Source: Plantago elongata (taxonomy: Eukaryota; Streptophyta; Magnoliopsida; Lamiales; Plantaginaceae). From it: a stretch of 24,026 bases of DNA. The position numbers were made by a program, and so were the translations under genes. The notes under the pieces were generated by a model, which was not told the origin of the DNA, did no database searches, and saw only the letters and a list, made by a program, of their open reading frames with translations. This document shows, piece by piece, positions 11,149 to 20,239 of this stretch (position 1 is the stretch's first letter; every line of letters starts with the position of its first letter). The stretch covers positions 1-24,026 of the forward strand of contig JAYMSP010002482.1 in the NCBI GenBank assembly GCA_036897095.1, written 5' to 3'.

Positions 11149-11511
11149 TATATGGCATACCTTCTTTCTGTACGAGTGAATGTAGTTTAGGTCTCTCCAT
11201 ACTTCAATATATAATATTGATTTTTGCCTCTCTTGTTCTCAAATAATAAGAAATTAAGAATGAGAATCGATTAAAATTATCACAAATCAATTTAGAATTA
11301 AAATGAAGATAATTCCTTTTTTTTTTCTAAACAAACGACGATTATATTAACTAGTCATCAAAAACAAACATTATAGTCGTGGTCTTGTATGGAAACTATA
11401 TGAAGAACCACCTTGTTTATATCCTGATTTAAGTACAGATCAAGCCATCGAGTGCAAATATCCCAAATGTACAAATTACTACAGAGTTTAACTACACTAA
11501 ATGGATAAGAA

Positions 11512-13012
11512 TCAAAACAACCAAAGACATAAAGTCATCAAAATGGTAGCACTTCCAATTTTGGCAAGTAAATTTGAAGTTCCATTTCCTTCCCTGAAGA
11601 TCAGTTCCACCCTAGCATTCTCATCTCGCCTGAGTTGCAGCTTAATTTGTTCCACCAGTTCCTTGTGATTCCAAGTTGATTCCTTGCCCCTGGCAATACA
11701 GTTAAAAGAATAAGCATGAAGCAGAGTCAGTTCGTATAACATAATTATTACTATTTAATTGTCTAGCCAGACTAATTCCAAGCTTAATAGCTTGCGGCTT
11801 AGCATTATTATTGCAGGTTTTTCCAAAAAAAGAGGTAGCAGCTTTGATAAATTTACTATTTCTATTCCTAACCACACAACCTATGCAAGCATCCCCTGGA
11901 TTTCTTTAAGCGGAACCATCAGTATTAATACAAACATCACAATTCTCAGGTGGTTTCCATTTAAAAGGAACTGGCATTTTCCTGTTCTTATTTCACTCAA
12001 AGAGAATTTGTAGATTTTTTTTAGATTGAACAAAAAGAGAATGCATTTGTTTAAAAGGAACCTCCAGATTGTCAAAGATACATTTGTTCCTAAAAAATCA
12101 AATTAACCAGGAAACCATAGCAAAATCAATCTGCTGAGGGGAGTTACACTTGAAATTAAAGAAACCTTGATTAAAGGAGTTAATAGTATTCCAACTTACA
12201 TTGCAAACTTATCTAAGTTTATGGAAGTTAGTACACTTTAATATCAAATGATCCCAAGTTTCCTCTTCAAGACCACATAATCTGCTAATAGGATTATCAA
12301 TTCTACCATATTTAATCAATCTACTAGCAGTGGGGATTTATGCGGGATTTATGCATGTTAAGTATAGCAATCCAAATAAAGAACCTGATCTTAGGATTAA
12401 CATTTAAGTGCCAGATTCTTCGCCAAGGCCAATGAAGACCATTATCATTTCTATAATAAAGAAGATTATGAGCAGATTTAAGAGAGAACTTCTCATTACC
12501 AGTATAAGGCCAAACCATATCATAATTAACATCTTGAGTAGGAATATAAATGCCTTGGATTTCATTCACAAGTTCAGGAGATAAAGTATCCTGTAACTTA
12601 GGAAGATTCCAATTGTAATTATCAATGAAAAAGTATCCTGTAACTTAGGAAGATTCCAATTGTAATTATCAATGAAATCACTGACCTTGTAGTTGTTAGA
12701 ATAGCTAGTGACAAAGTCCCTGAGTCTTTTATTTTTATCCATCCAAGCATCATTCTAAAAATCTATTTGTTTACCATTCCCAATTTTCCAACCAACAAAC
12801 TCCTTTAATAAATCTTTTTTCCTAACAAGAGTCTTCCAAAGCCAGCTATCACTAGATTTTTCATTAGTATCCCATAAAGAACTATTAGGAAAATACTTTT
12901 GCTTATAACAAGTAGCCCATAGAGAGTCAGGCTTAGTAAGTCAGTTCAACAAAAGTTTCATCTACTAAGAAGTATTAAGAATATTAAGATTCCTAATCCC
13001 TAAACCTCCCGA
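11512..13012 (-). pseudogene. LINE-A ORF2 remnant: linker, zf-RVT and RNase H
   Basis: Reading the minus strand, 13012 to about 12700 gives a degraded linker (GGLGIRNLNIL, KYFPNSSLWDT, VGWKIGNGKQIDFW). The region 12569-12324 encodes MVWPYTGNEKFSLKSAHNLL and WHLNVNPKIRFFIWIA, the zinc-binding reverse-transcriptase-associated module of plant LINEs. About 11945-11512 is RNase H: NTDGS near 11920 holds the first catalytic Asp, and TDSAS the later one. The Glu of the usual AExxA motif is Lys (AKPQA). The end reads REGNGTSNLLAKIGS, the usual C-terminal motif with REGN. Stops (one just after NTDGSA) and a frame-shifting 47-bp duplication show it is dead. Confidence 0.75.
12584..12677. repeat. Perfect 47-bp tandem duplication inside LINE-A
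   Basis: The unit beginning AAGTATCCTGTAACTTAGG occupies 12584-12630 and again 12631-12677, with no difference seen. Forty-seven is not a multiple of three, so it shifts the ORF2 frame. Perfect identity in an otherwise decayed element means the duplication is recent. Confidence 0.95.
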
Positions 13013-13149
13013 ACTAGTGTGTTAGCTTATACTGTCTCAAATTAAGATAATTCAATTGTAATTAAATTTTTAATTTTTGATAATTTAAATGGACTGCCAG
13101 ACAACTCAAATGCATTACCTAGCTAGTAGTACTAGTAGTTCGTTGTCTA

Positions 13150-13847
13150 GTTAAAAGAGATTTTTTTCGCATGGAGAGCCTTTAGTTCGTATGGAGCCTA
13201 GCGGAACCATAGCTTTTTGATTGGTGATTGTGGCAACTCGCGCTAATAGCTTGGACTTCATTTGATTGGATCGATCTGTCTCTCTCGTGTGTTCTTCCTT
13301 TCCGTTGTGTTTTTACCTTTGCTGGAGTAGTTTGGCGCCGTTTGATGTAACCTAGGGTAGAGGTCTTCTGCGGCTGTCCTTTAATCATCCTGTTGCTCAC
13401 CTGCCAGTTCCTTCTTCAGGATTGCTTCACCTTATAAAAAATCAAAAAACATAAAATAAAAAAAGGAATTTGTTTGATTGATCGAAAATCTATGACAAAA
13501 ATGTAAAATCTTGAAGTTTGAAAAGAACGGAGATCATCATCATAGTCCTAGGCAAGAAAAGTAACCTAGGGATTGTGAAAAATTGGAGATCCCTGTAGAA
13601 ATATCTATGGCCGAAAAGTAAGCCTGGAGGTTGAAAAGATTGGAGACCATCGTTGTAGTCCTAGTCAGAAAAGTAACCTTGGGGTTGAAAAGAAAGGAGA
13701 CCCCTGTAGAAGTTTTCTGAGTCCTTATCAGTGGGTTTTTTTTTTATTTCGTGTCAGTTTTTCTTTGTGTGTTTTCCTTATGTTTATGTTGTTCCATGCT
13801 TGGTTTAGGTTTTCTATGCTTCCTGGAGATTTTCATTTATTTTTTCT
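13150..13847 (+). promoter_or_regulatory. 5' UTR / internal promoter region of LINE-B
   Basis: This non-coding stretch precedes ORF1. It has a pyrimidine-rich segment (13270-13330, GATCTGTCTCTCTCG and TTCTTCCTTTCC), a short tandem array at 13515-13720, and a T-rich segment (13735-13850). Its exact start is uncertain; the sequence changes from AT-rich spacer near 13150. LINEs carry internal promoters here, but no defined motif is claimed. Confidence 0.5.
13515..13720 (+). repeat. Four ~56-bp degenerate tandem units in LINE-B 5' UTR
   Basis: Units at about 13515-13570, 13571-13628, 13629-13683 and 13684-13720 share the pattern TTGAAAAG…GGAGA…GAAAAGTAACCT. Units 1 and 3 carry ATAGTCCTAG or GTAGTCCTAG, while units 2 and 4 carry CCCTGTAGAA. 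The array is thus a higher-order pair of about 113 bp repeated almost twice. Confidence 0.7.
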
Positions 13848-14740
13848 TTGCATGTAGGACTGTCTTATGGCTTGGAGACAGGGTACTACGATCTGGTTAG
13901 TATAGTGTTAAGAATCAGTGTCGGTTTTCTTGGGTTGAGCTTGATGTCAGGGAGTTTTGTGGATGTGGGTACGAATTTTACGGAGGAAAAGTTGGTGGGA
14001 GTGGTAATATCGGAAGAAGAATGGGCGGAAGGTGTGGGGAGTTCGTCCTTGTTGCTGGTTGGGAAGGTGCTTGGTAAATGTCGAATCCATTGGGATAATT
14101 TTACGGAATTGGTGGGTGAACTATGGAGTCCAATGTTGGGTGTGGAGGTCAAGCATATAGGGAAGAACAACAGGTTTTTGTTCACGGTTAAGCATGCGGT
14201 TAAGCATGTAATAGATACACACGGGCTTTTAACGGGGGTCCTTGGTACTACAACAAGAATTTGATTGTTCTAGGTGAGGTTCCGAAGGTGGGAACAATTG
14301 ATGGGGTGGAGTTGTCTTGGTGTGATTTTCATGTTCGGATTGAGGGTTTGCCCATGGGGAAGGCGACTAGGAAAATAGCCGAAAGCAAAGGTAATGCGAT
14401 TGGGTTCTTCAAGGATGCGGATCTTCGTGAGGATGGGACTAATCCAAAGATATATTTGAGAATTAGAGCATGCATCATCAATAATGGTAAACCGATCCCA
14501 AGAGTAACTAGGTTGAGTTTGAGTACAGGGAATGGAGTTGTCCTTAGCTTGACCTATGAGCGCTTGTCGAATTTTGGCAATTTTTGTGGTTGCATGGGCC
14601 ATTTAGTGAAAGACTGTCCTTATCAATATGAAGTTGGTTGTGGTGTAACGGCATTACCACAAAGATATGGTGACTGGTTGAGAGCGAATGGTGTGAGAGG
14701 TAATGTCAATGTGAGACCCGTGGAATTTAATCTTACTTAG
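13848..14740 (+). pseudogene. LINE-B ORF1: DUF4283-type nucleic-acid-binding protein with zinc knuckle, frameshifted
   Basis: About residues 60-125 of the first frame (LLVGKVLGKCRIHWDNF, then LWSPMLGVEVKHIGKNNRFLF) match the DUF4283 domain found in plant LINE ORF1 proteins. The frame shifts near 14230, where THG continues into a GPWYYNKN-type sequence in another frame. The second frame, from 14261, holds FHVRIEGLPMGKATRKIA and SLTYERLSNFGNFCGCMGHLVKDCPY, a CCHC knuckle in which the first Cys is Gly (FGNFCGCMGH where F-C-x-x-C-G-x-x-G-H is usual). YGDWLRANG follows, as in intact relatives. The protein normally coats LINE RNA; this copy cannot be intact. The true start codon is unclear. Confidence 0.7.
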
Positions 14741-15081
14741 ATTGATCTTCAAGGCAAGAAGGCAATGAGAAAGCCGAATTGGAGAGGCTCGACTCTGTAT
14801 CGACTACAAAACTCGGGGACGGAGGTTAGTGGCTTGGGATTGGATGTTTCAGATTGGCACAAAGGATAAGAAGGGAATCCAACATTGGCAATGGATGAGT
14901 TGAGGCAGTGTGTGGAAATGTAGTTTGGCGGGAACCGAGAGAAGGGGGCGATTTTTGGGGCTGTTTCGGGTGGGGTTAAAGTGGGATAGCCTATAGGTAA
15001 AGCAGACGTGGTGGTGTCATGGAAGAGCAGTGGTAGTGTTGGGCAAGAAGGGGCAGAGGATGGTACGGGGAGAGCAGAGTA

Positions 15082-17510
15082 TTGGAGAATTACATGGGAC
15101 TCATGGATACGAGCTCCTTACGTAAACTAGTCGATGGGACATTACTGAGTGCGGAGGCCGAAGTACTAAGGCAGGGGATTCGGGAGTTGAAATCCAAGGA
15201 ACTGATTCCGATTAAACAAACTGATGTGGATAAGATAATTATTCCGAGGAAAGATCTATGTGAGGTGCCTGTGACGGTTTATCTTCAAGCGGGAAAATGA
15301 GACTTCGTCAACCTAAGATAGTGAAGAAGGGAACCGGTTTGAAGCCGAAGTCAGTACAACAAAAGGGAGGGGTGTCGGGTAAGCGTCAGTTAGATGATCC
15401 TATGAAGGTTTCGGAGTATCCCAGTAAGAAGATGGAGACGGTTAAGGGAGTAGAGGGTGCGGGTATCGATCTTGGAACAGCCCCGTCGAGCATTACGAGT
15501 TGCTTAGCGTGGAACTATCGAGGTATTGGGCACCTCTGGATAGTTTGTTCCCAAGGAGAGGTGGTTTTTAGGGAGAAAAATCCCATTGTAGTCTTCCTTT
15601 AAGAGACCAAAGTAGGAAGGAGAAATATAGAGAGGTTTAAGGAACATTATGCAATGAATGGTATGTGTGTTGATGTGGTAGGGAGGTCGGGCGGTTAAGC
15701 ACTACTTTGGATAAACATATTACAGTTTTAATTCAGAGTTACTCAGCTAATCACATTGATGCATTTGTGTTTCCGGATGCTTCAACTTCATCTTGGAGAT
15801 TTACGGGTTTCTATGGGGAGACGGATCAAGGAAATAGAAAATGCACGTGGGATTTGCTTCGCCTGCTGGGTACTAGGTCTACTCTTCCGTGGATGGTTAT
15901 GGGTGATTTTAATGAAGTGTTGGATGAGTCGGAGTGTAGAGGAGGGATTCGTACACCAAATTGGAGAATTAGAAAATTTTGTGAGTCCATTATGGAGGTG
16001 GAGCTGGTTGATCTCGGTTATTCTGGTTACCTTTTTACGTAGACGGATAATTGCCTTGCACCAAACACTATATATAAGCGGTTGGATTGAGTCTTGGCGA
16101 GCTCGGCATGGTCCAGGCAGTATCCGAATGCGGGCGTGGTGCACTTGGATGTAGGGGGGTTGGACGATAGTCCAATCATGTTGTATTTGGAGACGAGTTC
16201 GAGAGAGAAATTATTTAAGAAGTCGATGATCAGGAGATTTGAGGCGATGTGGGCCAAGGAAAATGATTGTGAGAGGGTGATTCGGAAATGTTGGGGAAGG
16301 AGTTCGGTTCCGGGGGCGAATTCGAGAGTCATTGACAACTTGCAGAACCTTTGGGTCGGCTTGACAAGTATGGTGGGGAAATTGCATAATAAGTTAGTTG
16401 AGCTTCAAAAGAGTGTTCATACCCAGGAGGTGGTAAAGGAGATAAAGTGTACCCGGATTAAACTGGATGACTTCTTAGATAAGGAGGAGATGTTATGTAG
16501 GCAGAGAAAGGCACAATGGATTTTAGAAGGGGATAAGAATTCTGCCTTTGTTCATACTAGAGCTTCGACTCGGCAGAATAAAGAATGAGATAAAGCAGAT
16601 GAGAGATGTGGATGGTATACTTGTGGAGAGTGAAGTGGAGTTGAACCGAGTAGACATTGCCTACTTCCATGGAGTTTTCGGCTCTACTAGTTCGTCACAA
16701 GAAGACCTTGATTTTGTTCTTAACACTATACAACCTCGTGTCTCGGTGGCTGCTAACCAACTCAAGAGGTGCTCATATTCACAAGATGAGGTAACAAAAG
16801 CTTTATTCGATTTGTACCCTACTAAATCTCTGGGTCCTGATGGTATGCCTGCTTTATTCTTCCAGAAATATTTGGCATAATTTTGGTTCTTCTGTTTTCG
16901 ATTGTGTGCTTAATTTTCTTCAACTTTTAGACTCTTTTCACTTGTTCTGATTCGCAAATGCGCCAAACCCAATTTAATGACTCAATTTAGGCCTATTAGT
17001 ATGAGTAATGTAGTCTATAAGATTGATTCCAAAGCCATTGCCAATAGAGTGAAACCTTGCATGTGAAGTCTTATTGCGGAAACTCAGTCCGGTTTTGTTC
17101 TTGGTCGCCTTATCACTGATAACGTTTTAGTTGCTTATAATGTCACTCATTTTATTAAAAAGAATAAATAAAAAGGTGATAGTTATTTATCTCTTATGCT
17201 GGATATGAGCAAAGCCTATGATCGACTGGAGTGGTGTTTTTTGAAACATGTAATGTTGAGGCTTAGTTTCGATGAAGCAGTTGTGGATCGGATCTTCCAG
17301 TGTGTGACTTCGGTTTCTTACTCTTTCGTGACGATTGGTAGAGTTAGCCCAAGCTTTCTCCCTTATAGAGGCTTAAGAGAAGGGGATCCATTATCTCCCT
17401 ATTTATTTTTATTTGTGGCAGATGCTCTTAGTACCATGTCACAGCGGCTAGAGAGCAAGGGGGTGCTTGTGGGAGTTCGAGTTTATCGAGGGGAGCCTAG
17501 CGTATCCCAT
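15082..17510 (+). pseudogene. LINE-B ORF2: endonuclease and partial reverse transcriptase
   Basis: The endonuclease opens at about 15498 with SCLAWNYRGIGHLWIV (usual NCRG, here NYRG), then ETKVGRRNIERF near 15606 with the catalytic Glu, preceded by a stop. GDFNEVLDESECRGG at about 15902 keeps Asp and Asn. The SDHSP motif reads LDDSP near 16165, so the catalytic His is Asp. A coiled linker contains RQRKAQWILEGDKNSAFVHTRAS. RT motifs are KSLGPDGMPALFFQKY (16830), RPISMSNVVYKIDSKAIANRVKP (16990), QSGFVLGRLITDN (17088), LDMSKAYDRLEW (17198, first catalytic Asp) and GLREGDPLSPYLF (17370). Homology ends before the (F/Y)ADD box. Stops interrupt it repeatedly. A short frame at 15082-15300 and one starting at 15297 overlap as ATGA and may be the tail of ORF1 and the lead of ORF2. 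Confidence 0.75.
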
Positions 17511-17524
17511 TATATTATTTTAGT

Positions 17525-18392
17525 ATTTAATGAAGTAAATGCTATACTAACAAGATTTTCAAATATTAATAGATTGTTTTATATATAAGTACATTTTGTT
17601 TAACGAAATACATAAAAATTTATTGTACAATATTATTTTTAGAAAAAAAACTTATATTGAAGAATATATAAACATGTATTTGCATATAGTTATATATCTA
17701 AAATAAAAGGACAAAATGTCAAATTTTGGTGTATAAATATCATCTGATCAATTACAAAACGACTATTTTTTTTAAATAACGGTTATAATTCAATTACATG
17801 CAAATATATAATAAATCCGTTTTAATTACATATAGGTCCACATGTGACATGTATATGACATCAATAAGTTAAGGCTGTTTGGCAAATTTTAATTAATAAT
17901 TGAAGAGGGGCAAAAATAAAATTTCCTACCTCTAAATCGCTAAAAGTCAAATTTGTGGACTTATATATAATTACATTTGTTCTAATAGGACTCATAAGTT
18001 ATTGTTGTACTTAACGGGTATCTATCTGTATCTAACAGGAATTGCAGATGTAATTCGTACTAAATTAAATTTCTTCAAAGACAATTAATCTGGTTCTGAC
18101 TCATGCACTTTTTCTTTTAGTTATTTCATGTTGCAAAAACTTAATGCATATTTTTTCAATTTAATTTATATGTAATTTATCCTAGAAATTCATTAAAATA
18201 TTGTATTCACGGGATAATAACTAATTTTGACGATCTAGCAAATCTTAGATGGTCTCTAAATAATGTTAAAGAAACAATTAATATTCTTACTCAAAAAACT
18301 TATATATTTTCTCTATATATTGGAATTTTTTAATATTTTAATAATATTTATTTTATTACTAAGATAAACATTTTTATTTATACTATTCATGA
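17525..18392. other. AT-rich spacer, nothing recognised
   Basis: This is low-GC sequence after the broken end of LINE-B. No coding texture, RNA gene or terminal repeat was recognised. It may include unrecognised repeat remnants. Confidence 0.5.
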
Positions 18393-18503
18393 TTTTGTTG
18401 ATAGTTCAGTTGGTAAGATGTTCATCTTCGATTAATAGATTGGTGATCGATGGTTCGAGTAATTCTTTCGTCGTTAAAAGAAGAAAAAAGAAAAAAAAAA
18501 GTA
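18393..18503 (+). mobile_element. tRNA-derived SINE, plus strand
   Basis: The head reads TTGTTGATAGTTCAGTTGG (A-box-like TAGTTCAGTTGGTAAGA), then ATTAATAGATTGGTGATCG and a B-box-like ATGGTTCGAGTAATTC. An A-rich tail, GAAGAAAAAAGAAAAAAAAA, ends near 18500. It matches the heads at 8939 and 19305 in element order and in the shared TAATAG core. No clear target-site duplication was seen. Confidence 0.65.
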
Positions 18504-19304
18504 TGAAGTGTGATTAGCTAGATGAGTTTTCATAAAACTTCGTGATTTTGATCGACATATACTTGGACATAAACATTATTGTTTCCACTCAAGTTTACCG
18601 TTACAATCAAATAATTATATGGCTTATTTTAGTATCTGCCGAAAGTACAAGTGGACATATGCTGCGGAGCCTATCCATGATTTCGGCGGAGTTGGAAATT
18701 AAATGTAGGAGATGGATATATAATATGTTCTCGTAGGTGTATGAATGTGATTAAGTCAATTTGAACGTCGGATCAAATATAGATAAACAGCTTGGCCACC
18801 GCTTTCACATACTAATTATTGAGTAAATTGTTATTAGTCTTCACCATGCATGCACTGATGATTTCTTTTTCTCCGCTTAGTGTCATGCATGTTACCACAT
18901 CCGGTACATTTTATCAGATAATATACAAACTATATTATCTTACAAATCTATATATATAAAAATATATACTGAAATTTATGTAACACGCTACGCGTGTTTC
19001 GCGTTATTGAGCCGTATTATTTATTTTGTAAAGAATGATCAAAATACATAAATAAATAAAATATAAAATATACAAAAAAAATGCAATTATATTATATACT
19101 TTAAATTTTTGTATCAGTGAGATGTACTATGATTAGTAAGGTTCATATAAACCCATGAGGTTTACTTAGTTAAAACATGATGATATGAATTATAAACCCA
19201 ACAATATTTGTCGATCCGTATTGAGATTTACTCTCTAAATATAATATAGTAAACTACATGAAAGAATAATGACGGTATATTTATAATTAATAAAAGTAAT
19301 ATTT
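18504..19304. other. AT-rich spacer with one GC-rich palindrome
   Basis: No gene is supported. A frame at 18542-18736 has no recognisable content. The one standout is the perfect hairpin ACACGC-TAC-GCGTGT at 18983-18997, followed by TTCGCG, in otherwise AT-rich sequence. Compact GC palindromes next to AT repeats are common at the ends of small plant transposons, but no partner end was found. Confidence 0.4.
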
Positions 19305-19395
19305 TTAAAACCGCTAATTAAAGAGTGACTCGAATTCTCGATCTATTAATAGGAGGTGAAGCGTCTTATCAACTGAATTGTACTTCGTTGTCAAT
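19305..19395 (-). mobile_element. tRNA-derived SINE head, minus strand
   Basis: The minus strand reads GACAACGAAGTACAATTCAG, then TTGATAAGACGCTTCACC, CCTATTAATAGATCGAGA and the B-box-like GAATTCGAGTCAC, followed by TAGCGGTTTTAAAAAT. The order and the shared CTATTAATAGATCG core identify it as a relative of the elements at 8939 and 18393. Its tail is short. It lies about 95 bp from the start of the right LTR. Confidence 0.6.
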
Positions 19396-20051
19396 AAAAA
19401 TAAAAAAATAAAAAATAATTTCTTACTTCATCAAATTAATAAAGAAAAAAGATTATGTGTTATGGATAAATGTATATTAGTTGTAATTGTAACGACCGCA
19501 AAAATTCGATACGTGTTAGAAACTAATTAAAAAAAATTAATTCTATTATTTCAAAATTAAACCGTGAATATTCGAATAATTTTAAACCATTAAGCGTCGC
19601 GCGAAAACGTTAGAAAATTAGTAACAAGTAATAAAATAATAATAAAATAATAAAATAAAAATATTTATTTTAATTTTTGTACAACTTAAGTTCGACTTGA
19701 GGATCATCCAGGAATCGATTTTACATTTTTCTGGAATTTATTTACGAGCCGTTTGGAATCCAGAAGAAGTCAGGAGTGTATAGTGGCAAAAAGACCGTTG
19801 TACCCATAAAAATGTCTTCTTCTTCCTCCCCAAATCCATTTCACCCGTTGATACCAAACCGCCATCTCGACAATTCCTCCTCCACTTCGGTTCCTTGCTC
19901 AAAACCGCCACCTTTGTCCGTGCTAAGCCCGCCCAAACCGGCATCACCACTCCGGTTTCCTCTCAAACCGCGCCCTACGGACCGCCACTGCATGTCCTCC
20001 GCGTGTCGTCTCTTCCTCGCACCACGGTAGGCAGCCCCGCCGACCTTCACC

Positions 20052-20059
20052 TATAAATA
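20052..20059 (+). promoter_or_regulatory. TATA box of right LTR
   Basis: TATAAATA in CACCTATAAATAGGCGAC is a textbook plant TATA box, 564 bp into the LTR. The likely start site is near 20085, opening a C/T-rich leader of about 145 bases up to the donor-like GTAAGT at 20230. The left copy has the same arrangement. Confidence 0.75.
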
Positions 20060-20229
20060 GGCGACTCGGCCTCCCTTCTTCTCCTTGCACCACCAAGAGT
20101 GAATAAACTGAACTGTTAGCCTTCGCCCAGTTCGACCTCTTCCACCTTGGTTCCGATTCAATTTCCCCTTTTCTCCTCACTGCTCGCCGTCTCCGCGCCA
20201 CCACCGCGCCGCCGCCGTCCCTTGCCGGA

Positions 20230-20235
20230 GTAAGT
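20230..20235 (+). other. Splice-donor-like GTAAGT in LTR leader
   Basis: GTAAGT in TTGCCGGAGTAAGTCGCC lies 742 bp into the LTR and 178 bp after the TATA box. The left copy has GTGAGT (1459-1464, minus) at nearly the same distance (725 bp from start, 182 bp from TATA). A T-rich acceptor-like tract ending TTCATCAG at 23539, a 36-base segment and a second donor-like GTGAGG at 23576 follow far downstream. Use of these sites is inferred. Confidence 0.45.
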
Positions 20236-20239
20236 CGCC

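Larger units (their letters stand above)
11316..13038 (-). mobile_element. 5'-truncated L1-type LINE (LINE-A), minus strand
   Basis: The 15-mers AAATGAAGATAATTC (11301-11315) and AAATTAAGATAATTC (13039-13053) differ at one base and flank the element. The left copy is followed at once by a T-run (11316-11327), the poly(A) tail read on the opposite strand. This is the signature of target-primed integration, so the element is a single insertion truncated at its 5' end. Its coding content is the C-terminal part of ORF2 only: a linker with a GGLGIRNL-like motif near 13000, a zf-RVT region and an RNase H domain. It is about 1.7 kb long, AT-rich and has several stop codons. It lies about 170 bp downstream of the host gene's poly(A) signal, in opposite orientation to it. 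Confidence 0.8.
13150..17510 (+). mobile_element. L1-type LINE (LINE-B), plus strand, 5' part with RT truncated
   Basis: The order is 5' UTR with repeats (13150-13847), ORF1 (about 13848-14740), an ORF1-ORF2 transition, endonuclease (about 15490-16200), linker, and reverse transcriptase (about 16600-17510). LINE homology stops inside the RT palm just before the expected (F/Y)ADD box, at VSHYII near 17508. The rest of RT, zf-RVT, RNase H, 3' UTR and tail are missing. LINE insertions normally lose the 5' end, so loss of the 3' end implies a later deletion or rearrangement. The 5' half is markedly GC-richer than LINE-A and than the spacer around it. Multiple stops and at least one frameshift are present. 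Target-site duplications cannot be found with the 3' end missing. Confidence 0.75.

Noticed and set aside
12584-12677. CRISPR-like or satellite array
   Set aside because: There are only two adjacent copies with no spacers, inside a LINE; it is a simple tandem duplication in a plant genome.
11316-17510. LINE-A (minus, 3' part) and LINE-B (plus, 5' part) as one LINE inverted by twin priming
   Set aside because: The parts are complementary and non-overlapping, which is tempting. LINE-A, however, has its own 15-bp target-site duplication at both ends, about 100 bp of unrelated AT-rich DNA lies between them, and base composition differs, so they are separate insertions.
18393-18480. Genuine tRNA gene
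   Set aside because: A- and B-box-like segments are present, but the acceptor stem does not pair convincingly and an A-rich tail follows; two relatives in the window fit a SINE better.
18542-18736. Possible small gene of 64 residues
   Set aside because: There is no domain, no promoter signal nearby, and the sequence is embedded in AT-rich repeat-like spacer.
19738-20204. Several Arg/Pro-rich open frames on both strands
   Set aside because: They arise from GC-rich codon texture around the LTR TATA box; overlapping frames on both strands and no homology features argue against genes.
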